Shown piece by piece: positions 23,583-32,379 of a stretch of 64,000 bases of DNA. The notes below the pieces were generated by a model that was not told the DNA's origin, searched no databases, and saw nothing but the letters and a program-made list of their open reading frames with translations. The position numbers and the translations under genes are program-made. Within the stretch, counting starts at the first letter, position 1; every line of letters begins with the position of its first letter. The stretch is from PALSA-505 sp036267135 (lineage in GTDB: Bacteria; Actinomycetota; Actinomycetes; Streptosporangiales; Streptosporangiaceae), in contig DATAWQ010000054.1 in the NCBI GenBank assembly GCA_036267135.1, positions 17,309 to 81,308 on the forward strand, given 5' to 3'.

Positions 23583-25790
23583 ATGCACGTGCGCACGCGG
23601 TTTTTAACTCTGGGGGTGGCCGGTGGCCTGGCCCTCAGCGGCACTCTGGTGGCGGCGTCGCCATCCGGGGCGCAGACGGTGGCGAGCACCGCGGCGGCGC
23701 GGGCCGTCAGCAACGCTCCGGTGGCGATAGCCAGTAGCGTTTCCGCGCGGTTGCCGCAAGGCGCCGTCAGGCTGGGGGCGATGACGCCGGCCAGGAAGCT
23801 TCATCTGAACGTGACGCTCAAGGTTCGCGACCAGGCGGCGCTCAAGGCCTTCCTGGCCGACTTGTCGAACCGGCAGTCGCCGCTGTTCCACCGGTTCCTG
23901 CAGCCCGGCCAGTTCGGCCCGAGGTTCGGTCCGACGCTGGCGGCGATCGCGGCCGTGCGGGCCGCGCTGCGGCAGGCCGGCCTGTCACCGGGGGCGGTCT
24001 CGGCCAGCCGGCTGTACATACCGGTCACCGCGTCGGCGGCGGCCATCGAGCGCGCGTTCGGCATCTCCCTGGTCCAGTACCGGATGCCGGGCGGGCGGGT
24101 GGCCTACGCCAACTCGGCCGCGCCGAGGATCGCGGGCTCGGCCGCGCAGTACGTCTCCGGCGTGCTCGGGCTCGACAACCTCTACCAGGAGCAGAGCCAG
24201 ATGGTGCGGCCGTCGCCGCGCCGGCACGGGCATCAGCCGCTGGCGCGCACCAAGCCGGATGCGGTCGGGCCGCAGCCGTGTGCCGCCGCGGTGAACGCCG
24301 GCGAGGAGGACAGCGGCTACACCGCGAACCAACTGGCCGGGTACTACGGGATGTCCGCGTTCTATCCGGGCGACGAGGGCAGCGGCGTGCGGGTCGCGCT
24401 GTTCGAGCTCGAGCCCAATTCGACCAGCGACATCAGCGCGTACAAGTCGTGCTACGGCATCACGACCAGCGTCACGTACAAGAAGGTGGACGGTGGCTCC
24501 GGCACGGGCGCGGGCTCGGGTGAGGCCGCGCTGGACATCGAGGACGTCATGGGCCTGGCGCCCAAGGCCGCGCTCGACGTCTACCAGGGCCCGAACAGCA
24601 GCACCGGAAGCCTGGACACCTACAGCGCCATCGTCACCGCCGACAAGGACGCGGTCGTCTCCAGCTCGTGGGGACAGTGCGAGGCGCTGGAGACCAGCGC
24701 CACGGTCCAGGCCGAGCAGACCGTGTTCGAGCAGGCCAACTCGCAGGGCCAGAGCGTGCTGGCCGCGACGGGCGACACCGGTTCGACCGGATGCCTGCGG
24801 TCGGGCCAGGACAAGGCGACGGTGTCGGCGGGCGACCCGTCCGCCCAGCCCTATGTGGTCGGCGTCGGCGGCACCACGGTCACCACGTCGGGTGAGAGTG
24901 TGTGGAACGAGTCGAGCACCCAGAGCGGGGCCGGCGCCGGCGGCGTTTCGGGCTGGTGGTGCATGCCCACCTACCAGCACCAGACCGCGGTACCCGGCCT
25001 GATCAGCGGCGACTCGGTCAAGAACTCCGGCTGTGCGGCGTCGGTGGGCAAGTATGTCCGCGAGACTCCCGACGTCACCGCGGACGCCGACCCCTTCACC
25101 GGCTACGTCATCTTCCACAGCGGAAGCTGGTCGGTGATCGGTGGGACCAGTGCCGCGGCGCCGCTGTGGGCGGCCGTCGCGGCCCTGATCGACGACTCGC
25201 CGTTCTGCACCGACTACGCCTCCGGCGACGTGGGCGTGTATCCCGAGGGACTGTGGGGGGTGGCCGGCGCGGACGCTTCCTACATCTGGACGGGTGGCGC
25301 GGACGAGCCGGAGATCTACAAGGACATCACCGTCGGAAACAACGACTACACGCCGTCCGGGTACACCGGCGGTCTCTTCCCGGCCACAACCGGCTATGAC
25401 ATGGCCAGCGGTCTGGGTTCCCCGCTCGTCCCAGGGGTCGGCGCGGGGGGCAGCATCAGCATGTTCTACCCGGGCCTGGCCGCGGTGATGTGCGAGGCCT
25501 ACGCCACCAAGCTGAAGACCACGAAGGTCACCGCCATCTCGCCGAAGAGCGGCAGCCCGGCCGGTGGGACCACGGTCACCATCACCGGGTCCGGGTTCCT
25601 GCCGATCGCCGGGGCGGACATGGCCGAGGTCGGCACGAAGCTCGTGGCGGCCAACTGCACCAGCACCACCAAGTGCACGATCAAGACGCCGAAGCACGCG
25701 GCCGGCGTCGTCGACATCAGGGTGACGGCCGAGGACTTCGCGCTCAGCCCGATCACCAGCGCCGACAAGTTCACCTACAAGAAGGCATAG
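23583..25790 (+). CDS. Secreted sedolisin/kumamolisin-type peptidase (S53) with TIG domain
   Basis: A 735-residue secreted acid serine-carboxyl peptidase. A signal peptide (about 1-32) leads an S53 pro-domain (about 45-215, QSPLFHRFLQPGQFGPRFG). The catalytic set is complete: E314 and D318 in GEAALDIED (the ExxxD pair), D398 in ATGDTGSTG, and S523 in GGTSAAAPLWAA. The Ca2+ loop is at YKDITVGNND to GYDMASGLGSP. A C-terminal IPT/TIG Ig-like domain (about 650-735) may bind surface or substrate. Such enzymes are self-activated at acid pH. RBS GGGGAGA precedes the ATG. Divergent from the GH3 enzyme. Confidence 0.95.
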   Translation: MHVRTRFLTLGVAGGLALSGTLVAASPSGAQTVASTAAARAVSNAPVAIASSVSARLPQGAVRLGAMTPARKLHLNVTLKVRDQAALKAFLADLSNRQSPLFHRFLQPGQFGPRFGPTLAAIAAVRAALRQAGLSPGAVSASRLYIPVTASAAAIERAFGISLVQYRMPGGRVAYANSAAPRIAGSAAQYVSGVLGLDNLYQEQSQMVRPSPRRHGHQPLARTKPDAVGPQPCAAAVNAGEEDSGYTANQLAGYYGMSAFYPGDEGSGVRVALFELEPNSTSDISAYKSCYGITTSVTYKKVDGGSGTGAGSGEAALDIEDVMGLAPKAALDVYQGPNSSTGSLDTYSAIVTADKDAVVSSSWGQCEALETSATVQAEQTVFEQANSQGQSVLAATGDTGSTGCLRSGQDKATVSAGDPSAQPYVVGVGGTTVTTSGESVWNESSTQSGAGAGGVSGWWCMPTYQHQTAVPGLISGDSVKNSGCAASVGKYVRETPDVTADADPFTGYVIFHSGSWSVIGGTSAAAPLWAAVAALIDDSPFCTDYASGDVGVYPEGLWGVAGADASYIWTGGADEPEIYKDITVGNNDYTPSGYTGGLFPATTGYDMASGLGSPLVPGVGAGGSISMFYPGLAAVMCEAYATKLKTTKVTAISPKSGSPAGGTTVTITGSGFLPIAGADMAEVGTKLVAANCTSTTKCTIKTPKHAAGVVDIRVTAEDFALSPITSADKFTYKKA

Positions 25791-25799
25791 CTGCAAGCC

Positions 25800-25838
25800 C
25801 CGCCGCCGCGCAGGAGCCCCTCCCCTGCGCGGCGGCGG
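25800..25838. terminator. Bidirectional terminator hairpin
   Basis: Perfect 15-bp arms (CCGCCGCCGCGCAGG and complement) with a 9-nt loop, between the convergent S53 and DUF3349 genes. Confidence 0.9.
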
Positions 25839-25910
25839 TCTGCCGGGCAGAAGGCGGCGGCTGGGCGGCGGTGTGAGGGATGTGAAACGGCGCCGAATGG
25901 GCCGGTCGGG

Positions 25911-26204
25911 TTATTCGGGTTTGGCCAGCGGCCAGCCACCGGCCGCGAGCCGGGCGCGGACCCGGGTGATGTCGAGGTCCAGCGGCTTGTCGTGCGTGAC
26001 GACGCCGATCGCCTTGCGGATAGCCTCGGCCGAGGCCGGGTCCTTGCCGCGGGCCAGTTCCTCGGCGATCTCGGTGACCTCGGACTCCGTGAGCTGGCTG
26101 CCGAGCAGCGCGAACAGCGGAATGTAGTCGACCTCGGGTACGCCTTCGGGATAGCCCGCACGCAGCCAATCGAGGATCTTGTTCAGAACGGGCGGCAGTG
26201 CCAT
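25911..26204 (-). CDS. DUF3349 family protein
   Basis: A 97-residue soluble helical protein matching the DUF3349 family: VLNKILDWLRAGYPEGVPEVDYIPLFALLGSQLT, then the helix VTEIAEEL and a C-terminal DITRVRARLAAGGWPL. The M. tuberculosis homologue Rv0543c sits beside a small membrane protein and the PiT transporter, and the same three genes in the same order are found here. No biochemical role is known. The conserved linkage suggests a part in phosphate transport or its regulation. Confidence 0.88.
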   Translation of the reverse strand: MALPPVLNKILDWLRAGYPEGVPEVDYIPLFALLGSQLTESEVTEIAEELARGKDPASAEAIRKAIGVVTHDKPLDLDITRVRARLAAGGWPLAKPE

Positions 26205-26260
26205 GGCTCAGATCCTCTCGATGTGATGGCCCGCCGGACCACAGGCGGGAGCGGAGAACA

Positions 26261-26539
26261 TCAGGTGCTGGAGACGATGAGGTAGATGCCCCAGCCGATG
26301 GCGGCCAGCACGATCGCGAAACACAGCGCGGCGATGGCCAGCCCCGCCGGGTTGCCACCGTAGACGTGATCGGACTCGGCGGCCGCGTCCGGGCCGGTCG
26401 CTGTGACGGTCCTGACCCCGTGGGCCGGCGTGTTCAGCGCGCGCAGGCCGACGGCGAACAGCGCGGGCAGCCCGGCCCCGGCCAGCAGGCCGACCACCAC
26501 GATCTGCCACAGGGCCGTGAGGTTGATCCAGGAATTCAC
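26261..26539 (-). CDS. Small two-helix membrane protein of the PiT cluster
   Basis: A 92-residue protein with one hydrophobic helix at each end (WQIVVVGLLAGAGLPALFAVG and LAIAALCFAIVLAAIGWGIYL) and a polar middle (VRTVTATGPDAAAESDHVYGG). It corresponds in position and layout to Rv0544c of mycobacteria, between DUF3349 and the phosphate transporter. Probably an accessory subunit or regulator of PiT; no direct evidence. Confidence 0.8.
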   Translation of the reverse strand: MNSWINLTALWQIVVVGLLAGAGLPALFAVGLRALNTPAHGVRTVTATGPDAAAESDHVYGGNPAGLAIAALCFAIVLAAIGWGIYLIVSST

Positions 26540-26575
26540 AGCTAGCTCCCCAGTGTCTCCATCAGGGCGATGGGC

Positions 26576-27730
26576 TCAGGCGGCGACGGGCTCGGACTCA
26601 GACTCAGACGGTGCGACCGAGCCGGTCCATTCGGAGTTCACGTTGTTGTGGCTGACCGCGGTCTTGCGCGACTTCAGGTAGATCGTGCCCGCGATGGCGA
26701 TCAGGATGACCAGATCCACGATCACGCCGGCGGTACCGCCGATGCCGTGCGCGAGGGCGTAACCGCCGGCCCCGACGAGGCCTGCCGACGGGAGGGTGAA
26801 GACCCAGGCGGTGGCCATCCGGCCGGCCACGTTCCAGCGGACCGTGGCCCCCTTCTTGCCCAGCCCGGTGCCGAGGATCGACCCGGTCGCGACGTGCGTG
26901 GTGGACAGCGAGTAGCCGAAGTGGCTGGACAGCAGGATGACCGCGGCGGACGAGGACTCGGCCGCCATGCCCTGTGGCGCTTCGATCTCCACCAGCCCCT
27001 TGCCCAGGGTGCGGATCACCCGCCACCCGCCCGCGTAGGTACCGAGGCTGATGGCCAGGGCGCAGGACAGGATGACCCAGAACGGCGCGTTGGCGGTGGA
27101 GCCCACGGTCCCGTTGGCGATCAGGGCGAGCGTGATGATGCCCATCGTCTTCTGCGCGTCGTTCGTGCCGTGGGCCAGTGACACGAGCGACGCGGAGCCG
27201 ATCTGCCCGATCCGGAACCCGTGGTTGCGCGCCCCGGCCGTGACGTTCTTGCTGATCCGGTAGAGCAGGTAGGTCCCGATCGTGGCGATCAGGCCCGCGA
27301 TGATCGGCGAAAGCCCGGCCGGGATGATGACCTTGGAGAACAGGCCGTGCCAGAGCACGCCGCTGCCACCCGCCGCCGCGATCGTGGACCCGATCACCCC
27401 GCCGATCAGCGCGTGCGACGAACTCGACGGGATGCCGAAGAACCAGGTGAGCAGGTTCCAGGTGATCCCGCCGGCCAGGCCGGCGAACACCACCGTCAGC
27501 GTGACCACGTGGGTGTCCACCAGTCCGCTGGCGATCGTGGCCGCCACGCTGAGCGAGAGGAAGGCGCCCACCAGGTTGAGCACGCCGGACAGGGCGACCG
27601 CGACCCTCGGGCCGAGCGCCCCGGTCGCGATGGAGGTCGCCATCGCATTACCCGTGTCGTGGAATCCGTTGGTGAAGTCGAACCCCAACGCGGTTATGAC
27701 CACCAGTACAAGCACCGCAGTATTGCCCAC
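26576..27730 (-). CDS. pitA: PiT-family inorganic phosphate transporter
   Basis: A 384-residue transporter with ten or more helices and the duplicated PiT signature: GFDFTNGFHDTGNAMATSIA near the N-terminus and LAHGTNDAQKTMGI in the second half, plus FFGIPSSSSHALIGG. It moves metal-phosphate with protons across the inner membrane, usually the low-affinity route. It is the first gene of the trio with 26261 and 25911. A three-unit PhoP-type direct repeat lies 50-80 bp upstream (27779). Confidence 0.95.
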   Translation of the reverse strand: MGNTAVLVLVVITALGFDFTNGFHDTGNAMATSIATGALGPRVAVALSGVLNLVGAFLSLSVAATIASGLVDTHVVTLTVVFAGLAGGITWNLLTWFFGIPSSSSHALIGGVIGSTIAAAGGSGVLWHGLFSKVIIPAGLSPIIAGLIATIGTYLLYRISKNVTAGARNHGFRIGQIGSASLVSLAHGTNDAQKTMGIITLALIANGTVGSTANAPFWVILSCALAISLGTYAGGWRVIRTLGKGLVEIEAPQGMAAESSSAAVILLSSHFGYSLSTTHVATGSILGTGLGKKGATVRWNVAGRMATAWVFTLPSAGLVGAGGYALAHGIGGTAGVIVDLVILIAIAGTIYLKSRKTAVSHNNVNSEWTGSVAPSESESEPVAA

Positions 27731-27778
27731 GTAAAGAGCCTCCCGAACCCGGCCGCCGCTGTCGATATTCAGGCCTAT

Positions 27779-27811
27779 GTTTCACCAACGTGTCACCAAG
27801 AGTTAACCAAA
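27779..27811. promoter_or_regulatory. PHO-box-like triple 11-bp direct repeat
   Basis: Three units in strict 11-bp register: GTTTCACCAAC, GTGTCACCAAG, AGTTAACCAAA. The TCACC core and spacing match the actinobacterial PhoP box (GTTCACC repeats). It lies 48 bp upstream of pitA and 87 bp before the divergent pentapeptide gene. PhoP could activate or repress; in Streptomyces, pit genes are typically PhoP-repressed. Confidence 0.7.
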
Positions 27812-27897
27812 AAGGCAGGTGGCGGGGGTGGCCTGACGGCAGACGGCAGGGGGGGTGGCGGACGGCGGGTGTCGGCGGTGGGTGGTTGACTCGGGGG

Positions 27898-28566
27898 GTG
27901 AGCAGCCGAGCCCCTGCGCCGAAACCCCGGAAACTGGCCGATCTGGCGTACGCCGACGCCCTGACCCCGCATGCGGGCGGGCTGGAGCCTGGCTGTGACT
28001 ACGACACCGTGCACTTCGACAAGGACGACTTCGAGGCGGCTGACGCGTCCGGCGCGAGGTTCCTGGAGTGCGCCTTCACCGGGGTGTCGTTCACCGACGG
28101 CAGGCTGCGGCGGTGCCGGTTCATCGACGCATGGCTGAAGGATCCGCGGATCACGCTGTGCGACCTGGCCGAGACCCAGTGGACAGACACCACGGTCGCG
28201 GGCGGGGTAGTGGCGGGGGTGCAGGCGTTCGGGTCCCGGCTGGACCGGGTGACGTTCGACGGCTGCAAGCTGGACTCGGTGAACTTCCGGGAGGCCCGGC
28301 TCACCGGGGTGACCTTCACCGACTGCCTGCTGCGGAACGTGGACTTCGCCGGGGCGAAGCTCAAGCAGACCAAGTTCACCGGGTGCCAGCTCAGTGGGGC
28401 CGACTTCAGCCGGGCCAGCCTGGACCGGGTCGACCTGCGCGGGTCCGAGCTCGGGCTGATCGTCGGGCCGGACCCGCTGCGCGGCGCGATCATCAGCTCG
28501 GACCAGCTCGCCACCATCGCCCCGGTGCTGGCCGAGGCGCTCGGCATCGTGGTGGACGACGACTGA
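27898..28566 (+). CDS. Pentapeptide-repeat protein
   Basis: A 222-residue protein made largely of A(D/N)LxX-type pentapeptides between residues about 45 and 190 (FLECAF, TGVSFTDGRLRRCRF, VNFREARLTGVTF, NVDFAGAKL, ADFSRASL), which fold as a right-handed quadrilateral beta-helix. A C-terminal helix (SSDQLATIAPVLAEALGI) would make the dimer contact, as in MfpA/Qnr. GTG 27898 gives the natural start; an upstream start would add a low-complexity Gly/Arg leader. Family members that mimic DNA protect gyrase from quinolones, but many have other roles, so no resistance claim is made. Confidence 0.85.
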   Translation: MSSRAPAPKPRKLADLAYADALTPHAGGLEPGCDYDTVHFDKDDFEAADASGARFLECAFTGVSFTDGRLRRCRFIDAWLKDPRITLCDLAETQWTDTTVAGGVVAGVQAFGSRLDRVTFDGCKLDSVNFREARLTGVTFTDCLLRNVDFAGAKLKQTKFTGCQLSGADFSRASLDRVDLRGSELGLIVGPDPLRGAIISSDQLATIAPVLAEALGIVVDDD

Positions 28567-28577
28567 CCCGGCCCGGC

Positions 28578-29021
28578 TCAGGTCTTGCGGGGCTCGCCGC
28601 GGTAGGTGCCGAAGGACCAGCGGTTTCCTTCCGGGTCGATGACCGCGAAGTCCCGCGAGCCGTAGTCGGTGTCGCTGAGTTCCCGCAGCACCTTGGCCCC
28701 GGCCGCGGTGGCCCGGGCGAACAGCGCGTCGGGCTCGTCGGTGACGACGTAGGCGGCGAAGCTGCCCGGCGGCACAGCGGCGGCCTCGTCCGAGCCCGGG
28801 CGGGCCGAGCCGAGCATGACGCCGCCGCCGGGCGGCCAGGAGAGCTGGGCGTGCTGCACGGTGTCGCCGTCGGCGTAGACGACCGTGTCCTCGAAGCCGA
28901 ACGCGTCGACGAGGAAGCGGATGAGACCGTGGGCGTCGTGCGCCCGCAGGGATGGCCACACCTGAGGTGGCGGACCGTCATCGGGTAGCACAGGGTCGGC
29001 TAGCACAGTGTTGTCGCTCAT
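28578..29021 (-). CDS. VOC/glyoxalase-fold protein
   Basis: A 147-residue single-domain VOC protein. It has the paired beta-alpha-beta-beta-beta modules: LRAHDAHGLIRFLVDAFGFEDT and VYADGDTVQHAQLSW, then AYVVTDEPDALFARATAAGAKVLREL and the closing RDFAVIDPEGNRWSFGTY. The last motif is typical of glyoxalase-superfamily (PhnB-like) proteins. Substrate unknown. Its stop is 12 bp from the convergent pentapeptide gene and its start 6 bp from the AraC regulator on the same strand, so the regulator and this protein form an operon. Confidence 0.85.
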   Translation of the reverse strand: MSDNTVLADPVLPDDGPPPQVWPSLRAHDAHGLIRFLVDAFGFEDTVVYADGDTVQHAQLSWPPGGGVMLGSARPGSDEAAAVPPGSFAAYVVTDEPDALFARATAAGAKVLRELSDTDYGSRDFAVIDPEGNRWSFGTYRGEPRKT

Positions 29022-29026
29022 GAGGG

Positions 29027-29893
29027 CTACTCTTCCTCCCCCGGCGGGGCCGGGACTTGGACGTTTCGGAACTCTTCGCTGACCCAGCGGCTCGGCGGCA
29101 GGCCGGCCAGGGCGCGGAACTCGCGGGCGAGGTGGGCCTGGTCGTAGTAGCCGCAGTCGGCGGCGAGGGCGGCCAGGTCGGCGCGCTGACAGGCGGACAC
29201 CCGGCGCTGCAGCAGCCGGCGGGCGCGGTCGAAGCGCACCACCCTGGCCGCCTCCTTGGGGGTGAGCCCGATCTCGGTGCGGAACCTGGTGCCGAGCTGC
29301 CTGCTGCTCCAGCCCGCCTCCCTGGCCAGCTCGGGTACGGCCACGGTGCCGCCGGTGGCCAGCAGCACCCGCCAGGCCCGCGTCACCTCGCGGCTGACCG
29401 GCTGGTCGCCGCGCAGCTTGCGGAGCAGCACCTGGTCGAGCACGGCGAACCGCTGCCGCCAGCTGCCCGCGGCCAGGATCCGCTCGTGCAGTTCGGTGGC
29501 CAGCGGGCCGAGCACGGCGGTGGCGTCGGTATCGAGGCAGGCCAGCTCGCCCGCTGGCAGGCCGAGCAGGACCCGGGCGCCGAGCGGCTTGAGCCCGACC
29601 TGGACGCCGGACTGGCTGCCCTGGTGGCTGATGATCGCGGGGGTGGTGTGCAGGCCGCCGAGCAGGGTGGCGTAGCTGGTGGGCGGGCGGCGCGGGTCGG
29701 GATGCGTGTCGATCCGGAGCGGCTCGTCCAGCGTGATGATCAGGGTGAGGTAGGGCGAAGGCAGCCCGCGGTGCACGGCGGGCGCCAAGCCAGCCTGGCG
29801 GTAGCCGCTGTACCAGCTCACGAACGGGCGCAACGGGGGCGCGGGGACGCCCGACACGGATTCCCGCACCTGTCCGTTATCTCCCCAGCTCAC
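29027..29893 (-). CDS. AraC-family transcriptional regulator
   Basis: A 288-residue activator. The N-terminal ~165 residues form the sensing region (DUF6597-like, PPLRPFVSWYSGYRQAG). The C-terminal AraC HTH pair is clear: VAVPELAREAGWSSRQLGTRF and LAALAADCGYYDQAHLAREFRALAG, with the usual PPSRW end. It is upstream of, and co-oriented with, the VOC protein at 28578, a common pairing in actinobacteria, and probably regulates it. Confidence 0.9.
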   Translation of the reverse strand: MSWGDNGQVRESVSGVPAPPLRPFVSWYSGYRQAGLAPAVHRGLPSPYLTLIITLDEPLRIDTHPDPRRPPTSYATLLGGLHTTPAIISHQGSQSGVQVGLKPLGARVLLGLPAGELACLDTDATAVLGPLATELHERILAAGSWRQRFAVLDQVLLRKLRGDQPVSREVTRAWRVLLATGGTVAVPELAREAGWSSRQLGTRFRTEIGLTPKEAARVVRFDRARRLLQRRVSACQRADLAALAADCGYYDQAHLAREFRALAGLPPSRWVSEEFRNVQVPAPPGEEE

Positions 29894-30069
29894 GACACGA
29901 TTATGGCCGACGGGCCCGGTTGCTTGCTATCGCGCAAGGCCCGGTCACACAATGATGCGCGGCGCGCGGGGGCCGCCGGTGAGGACCGAACGGGCGGGCG
30001 CGGGCAGACCCGGTCAAGCCCGCGCGCACAGCCCCGAACAGCTCCCCTACCGGCAAAGGACCACACTCC

Positions 30070-31404
30070 ATGCTGAAGGCCACCGCAGTCCCATTGAAGG
30101 CCACCACGGGCCTGCTTAAGGGCACCACGGGCCTGCTGAAGGCCACCACGGGCCTGCTGAAGGCCACCACGGGCCTGGCCGCACTGCTGGTGCTGGCATC
30201 GGCGGCGCCCGCTCAGGCGAGCGCCAGGCCGGTCCACAGCGCCACCACCCACAAAACCACCCCCCACAAAACCACCCCCCACAAAACCACCGCCCACACC
30301 ACCGGTCATCCGGCGCTGAGCTGGGGCATCGCCCCGAGCCCGGCGTTCGCGGGCAGCGCCGAGCTGAACGGCGTCTCGTGCCCGTCGGCGGGCTTCTGCG
30401 CCGCGGCCGGGCTAGCCTCGGGGCCTGGGGCGGACGCGATCGCCTATCCGCTGATCGAGACGTGGAACGGCCGGCGCTGGTCGGTGGCGGCCGCGCCCGG
30501 CGGGCCCCGGTCGGAGCTGTGGGGGATGTCCTGCGCCTCGGCCGCCGCCTGCATGGCCGTTGGGTTCACCACGCTGGCGGACAACGCCACCACGACGCTG
30601 GCCGAGAGCTGGAACGGCCACCGCTGGTCGGTGACGCCCAGCCCGAACGGGCGGGACAGCGAACTCGTCGCCGTGTCCTGCCCGGCGGCGTCGGCGTGCG
30701 CGGCGGTCGGAACCAGCGAGACCGGCGACGGCACGTTCCGCACGTTCACCGAGCGGTGGAACGGCGCCAGGTGGTCGATCGTGCCCAGCCAGGACCGGGG
30801 GGCCGGGATCAACATACTCAACGGGGTGTCCTGCGCATCGGCGTCGCGCTGCACCGCCGTCGGCAGCTACGGCTTCGTGCCCTCCCACCCGCTGATCGAG
30901 TCCTGGAACGGCCAGAGCTGGTCCATCGTGGCGGGGCCGAGCAAGCCGCAGGGCCTGCTGGACCAGGTGTCGTGCGCGTCGGCCACCAGCTGCGACACGG
31001 TCGGCACCTACCTGGACAAGAGGTCGGACAACCGGCCGCTGGCCGAGACGTGGAGCGGCAAGAAGTGGTCCGTCGTGGCCACCAAGGGGCCGCGGTACGG
31101 CGAGATCAGCGACGTGGCCTGCCGGTCGGCGGCGGACTGCACGGGCGTCGGCTACTCCTGGCCGAGCCTCAGGAAGCCGACCGGGGCCCTGGTGGAGAGC
31201 TGGAACGGCAAGGCCTGGACGGCGGCGAAGGCACCCAGCCAGCCCACGAACCAGCCGGCCAGCCTGATGGGGGTTTCGTGCGCCTCGGCGCAGGTCTGCA
31301 GCGCGGTCGGGTTCGCCGCCCCGGGCGGCGGAAACAACACCAGCAGCCTCATCGAGACCGGGACCATCGCGCATCACGCGCGCAAGGGCAAACCCCGGAA
31401 GTAA
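30070..31404 (+). CDS. Secreted seven-repeat propeller-like protein
   Basis: A 444-residue exported protein. The signal peptide is preceded by five heptads of the KATTGLL type (residues 3-37), then a hydrophobic core and ASAAPAQA cleavage site. A THKTTPHKTTPH linker follows. The body has seven repeats of about 45 residues, each with a VSCxSAxxCxAVG motif (paired Cys) and a LIExWNGxxWSVV motif, the pattern of a seven-bladed beta-propeller. Proteins with this WNG/SCAS repeat are abundant and uncharacterised in actinobacteria. Likely extracellular binding role. ATG 30070 follows AAAGGA. Confidence 0.8.
   Translation: MLKATAVPLKATTGLLKGTTGLLKATTGLLKATTGLAALLVLASAAPAQASARPVHSATTHKTTPHKTTPHKTTAHTTGHPALSWGIAPSPAFAGSAELNGVSCPSAGFCAAAGLASGPGADAIAYPLIETWNGRRWSVAAAPGGPRSELWGMSCASAAACMAVGFTTLADNATTTLAESWNGHRWSVTPSPNGRDSELVAVSCPAASACAAVGTSETGDGTFRTFTERWNGARWSIVPSQDRGAGINILNGVSCASASRCTAVGSYGFVPSHPLIESWNGQSWSIVAGPSKPQGLLDQVSCASATSCDTVGTYLDKRSDNRPLAETWSGKKWSVVATKGPRYGEISDVACRSAADCTGVGYSWPSLRKPTGALVESWNGKAWTAAKAPSQPTNQPASLMGVSCASAQVCSAVGFAAPGGGNNTSSLIETGTIAHHARKGKPRK
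30076..30180. repeat. 21-bp tandem repeat encoding KATTGLL heptads
   Basis: Five 21-bp units (AAGGCCACCACGGGCCTGCTG consensus, two nearly identical) at the very start of the gene at 30070, extending the n-region of its signal peptide. Slippage-prone. Confidence 0.85.
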
Positions 31405-31415
31405 GGGCCCCGGGC

Positions 31416-32378
31416 TCAGAGCCAGCCGCGGTGCGCGGCCTGCAGCCCGGCCTGGAAGCGGGTCTGCGCCCCCAGTTCGGTCATCAGCCGCCGCACGTGC
31501 CGCTGCACCGTCCTGGGGTGCCAGCCGAGCTGGCGGCCGATCGCCTCGTCGGTGAGGCCGGCGGCGAGCAGGCCGAGCAGGGTCCGCCGCTCGTCGTCGT
31601 CCGGCTCGGCCCGCCGGTCGTCCACCCCGAAGGTGACCGGCACGGCCGCCGCCCAGACCAGCTCGAACAGGGCGCTGAGGGTGTCGAGCAGCGACGAGGA
31701 ATGGATCACCAGCGCGCTGTCCGCACTGTCGGCCCGGTCCGGCCGCTCCAGCGGGATCAGTCCGATCGCGTTGTCGGCCAGGAACATCTTGACCGGCAGG
31801 TCGAACGTGACCCTGGCCTGTTCGCCGTCCTGGATCAGCCGCTGCATGGCGCGGAGCCGGCCGGGCAGCTCCAGGCCGGCCTGGGCGTACACCGCCCGGA
31901 AGGCCACACCGGCCGCGAGCCCGTCGCGTTCGGCCTCGTTGACCAGGATGTCGCTGGCGTAGGGAGGCCGGTCGAACGAGCGCACCTCGTGCCGGGCGCT
32001 GCGCTGCAACTGCTCCCAGCGCTGCAGGGTGGCATCCCTGGTGGTCACCACCTCGACCACCTCTTCGGGCCTGGTCGAGCCGTGGCCGGCCCGGAACCGC
32101 TCGGTCAGCCTGGCCATCTCCACCCGGACCCGCTGCAGCTCCTGCTCGTGGGCGCGGACCAGCACCTCCAGGGCCATGTCCGGCGGGGCAGGCTGGTAGC
32201 GCACCGGCTGGCCGGTGAGCCGGGAGATCAGGCCCGCGCTTTCCAGCGCGGCGATAGCCGGCCGGACCCTGGCACCGGGCACCCGGTCGCGCAGTTGCGC
32301 CGGGGTGGCCGGCGACGTGTCCAGCAAGGCCAGGTAGACGGCCTGCTGCTCGGCTGTGAGGCCGACCGCGTCCAGCAT
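31416..32378 (-). CDS. TrmB-type/LuxR-type transcriptional regulator
   Basis: A 320-residue protein. Residues about 5-70 form a TrmB-like winged helix (LTAEQQAVYLALLDTSPATPAQLRDRVPG), followed by a short coiled coil (EQELQRVRVEMARLTERF). The middle is a phospholipase D-like ligand domain, and the C-terminus is a LuxR HTH (LLGLLAAGLTDEAIGRQLGWHPRTVQRHVRRL). Such double-HTH proteins are common actinobacterial regulators. I start it at ATG 32378. It is divergent from the propeller-sedolisin gene with palindromes in the short gap, so it probably controls that gene and itself. Confidence 0.85.
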   Translation of the reverse strand: MLDAVGLTAEQQAVYLALLDTSPATPAQLRDRVPGARVRPAIAALESAGLISRLTGQPVRYQPAPPDMALEVLVRAHEQELQRVRVEMARLTERFRAGHGSTRPEEVVEVVTTRDATLQRWEQLQRSARHEVRSFDRPPYASDILVNEAERDGLAAGVAFRAVYAQAGLELPGRLRAMQRLIQDGEQARVTFDLPVKMFLADNAIGLIPLERPDRADSADSALVIHSSSLLDTLSALFELVWAAAVPVTFGVDDRRAEPDDDERRTLLGLLAAGLTDEAIGRQLGWHPRTVQRHVRRLMTELGAQTRFQAGLQAAHRGWL

Positions 32379-32379
32379 C

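Noticed and set aside
23985..25796. 603-residue minus-strand ORF over the S53 gene
   Set aside because: Composition of a codon-shadow; the sense strand has a complete S53 peptidase.
27898..28566. Calling the pentapeptide protein MfpA (quinolone protection)
   Set aside because: Only the general repeat pattern is visible; the family has many functions.
29894..30069. Possible gene between the AraC regulator and the propeller protein
   Set aside because: No frame with RBS and plausible composition; treated as a promoter region.
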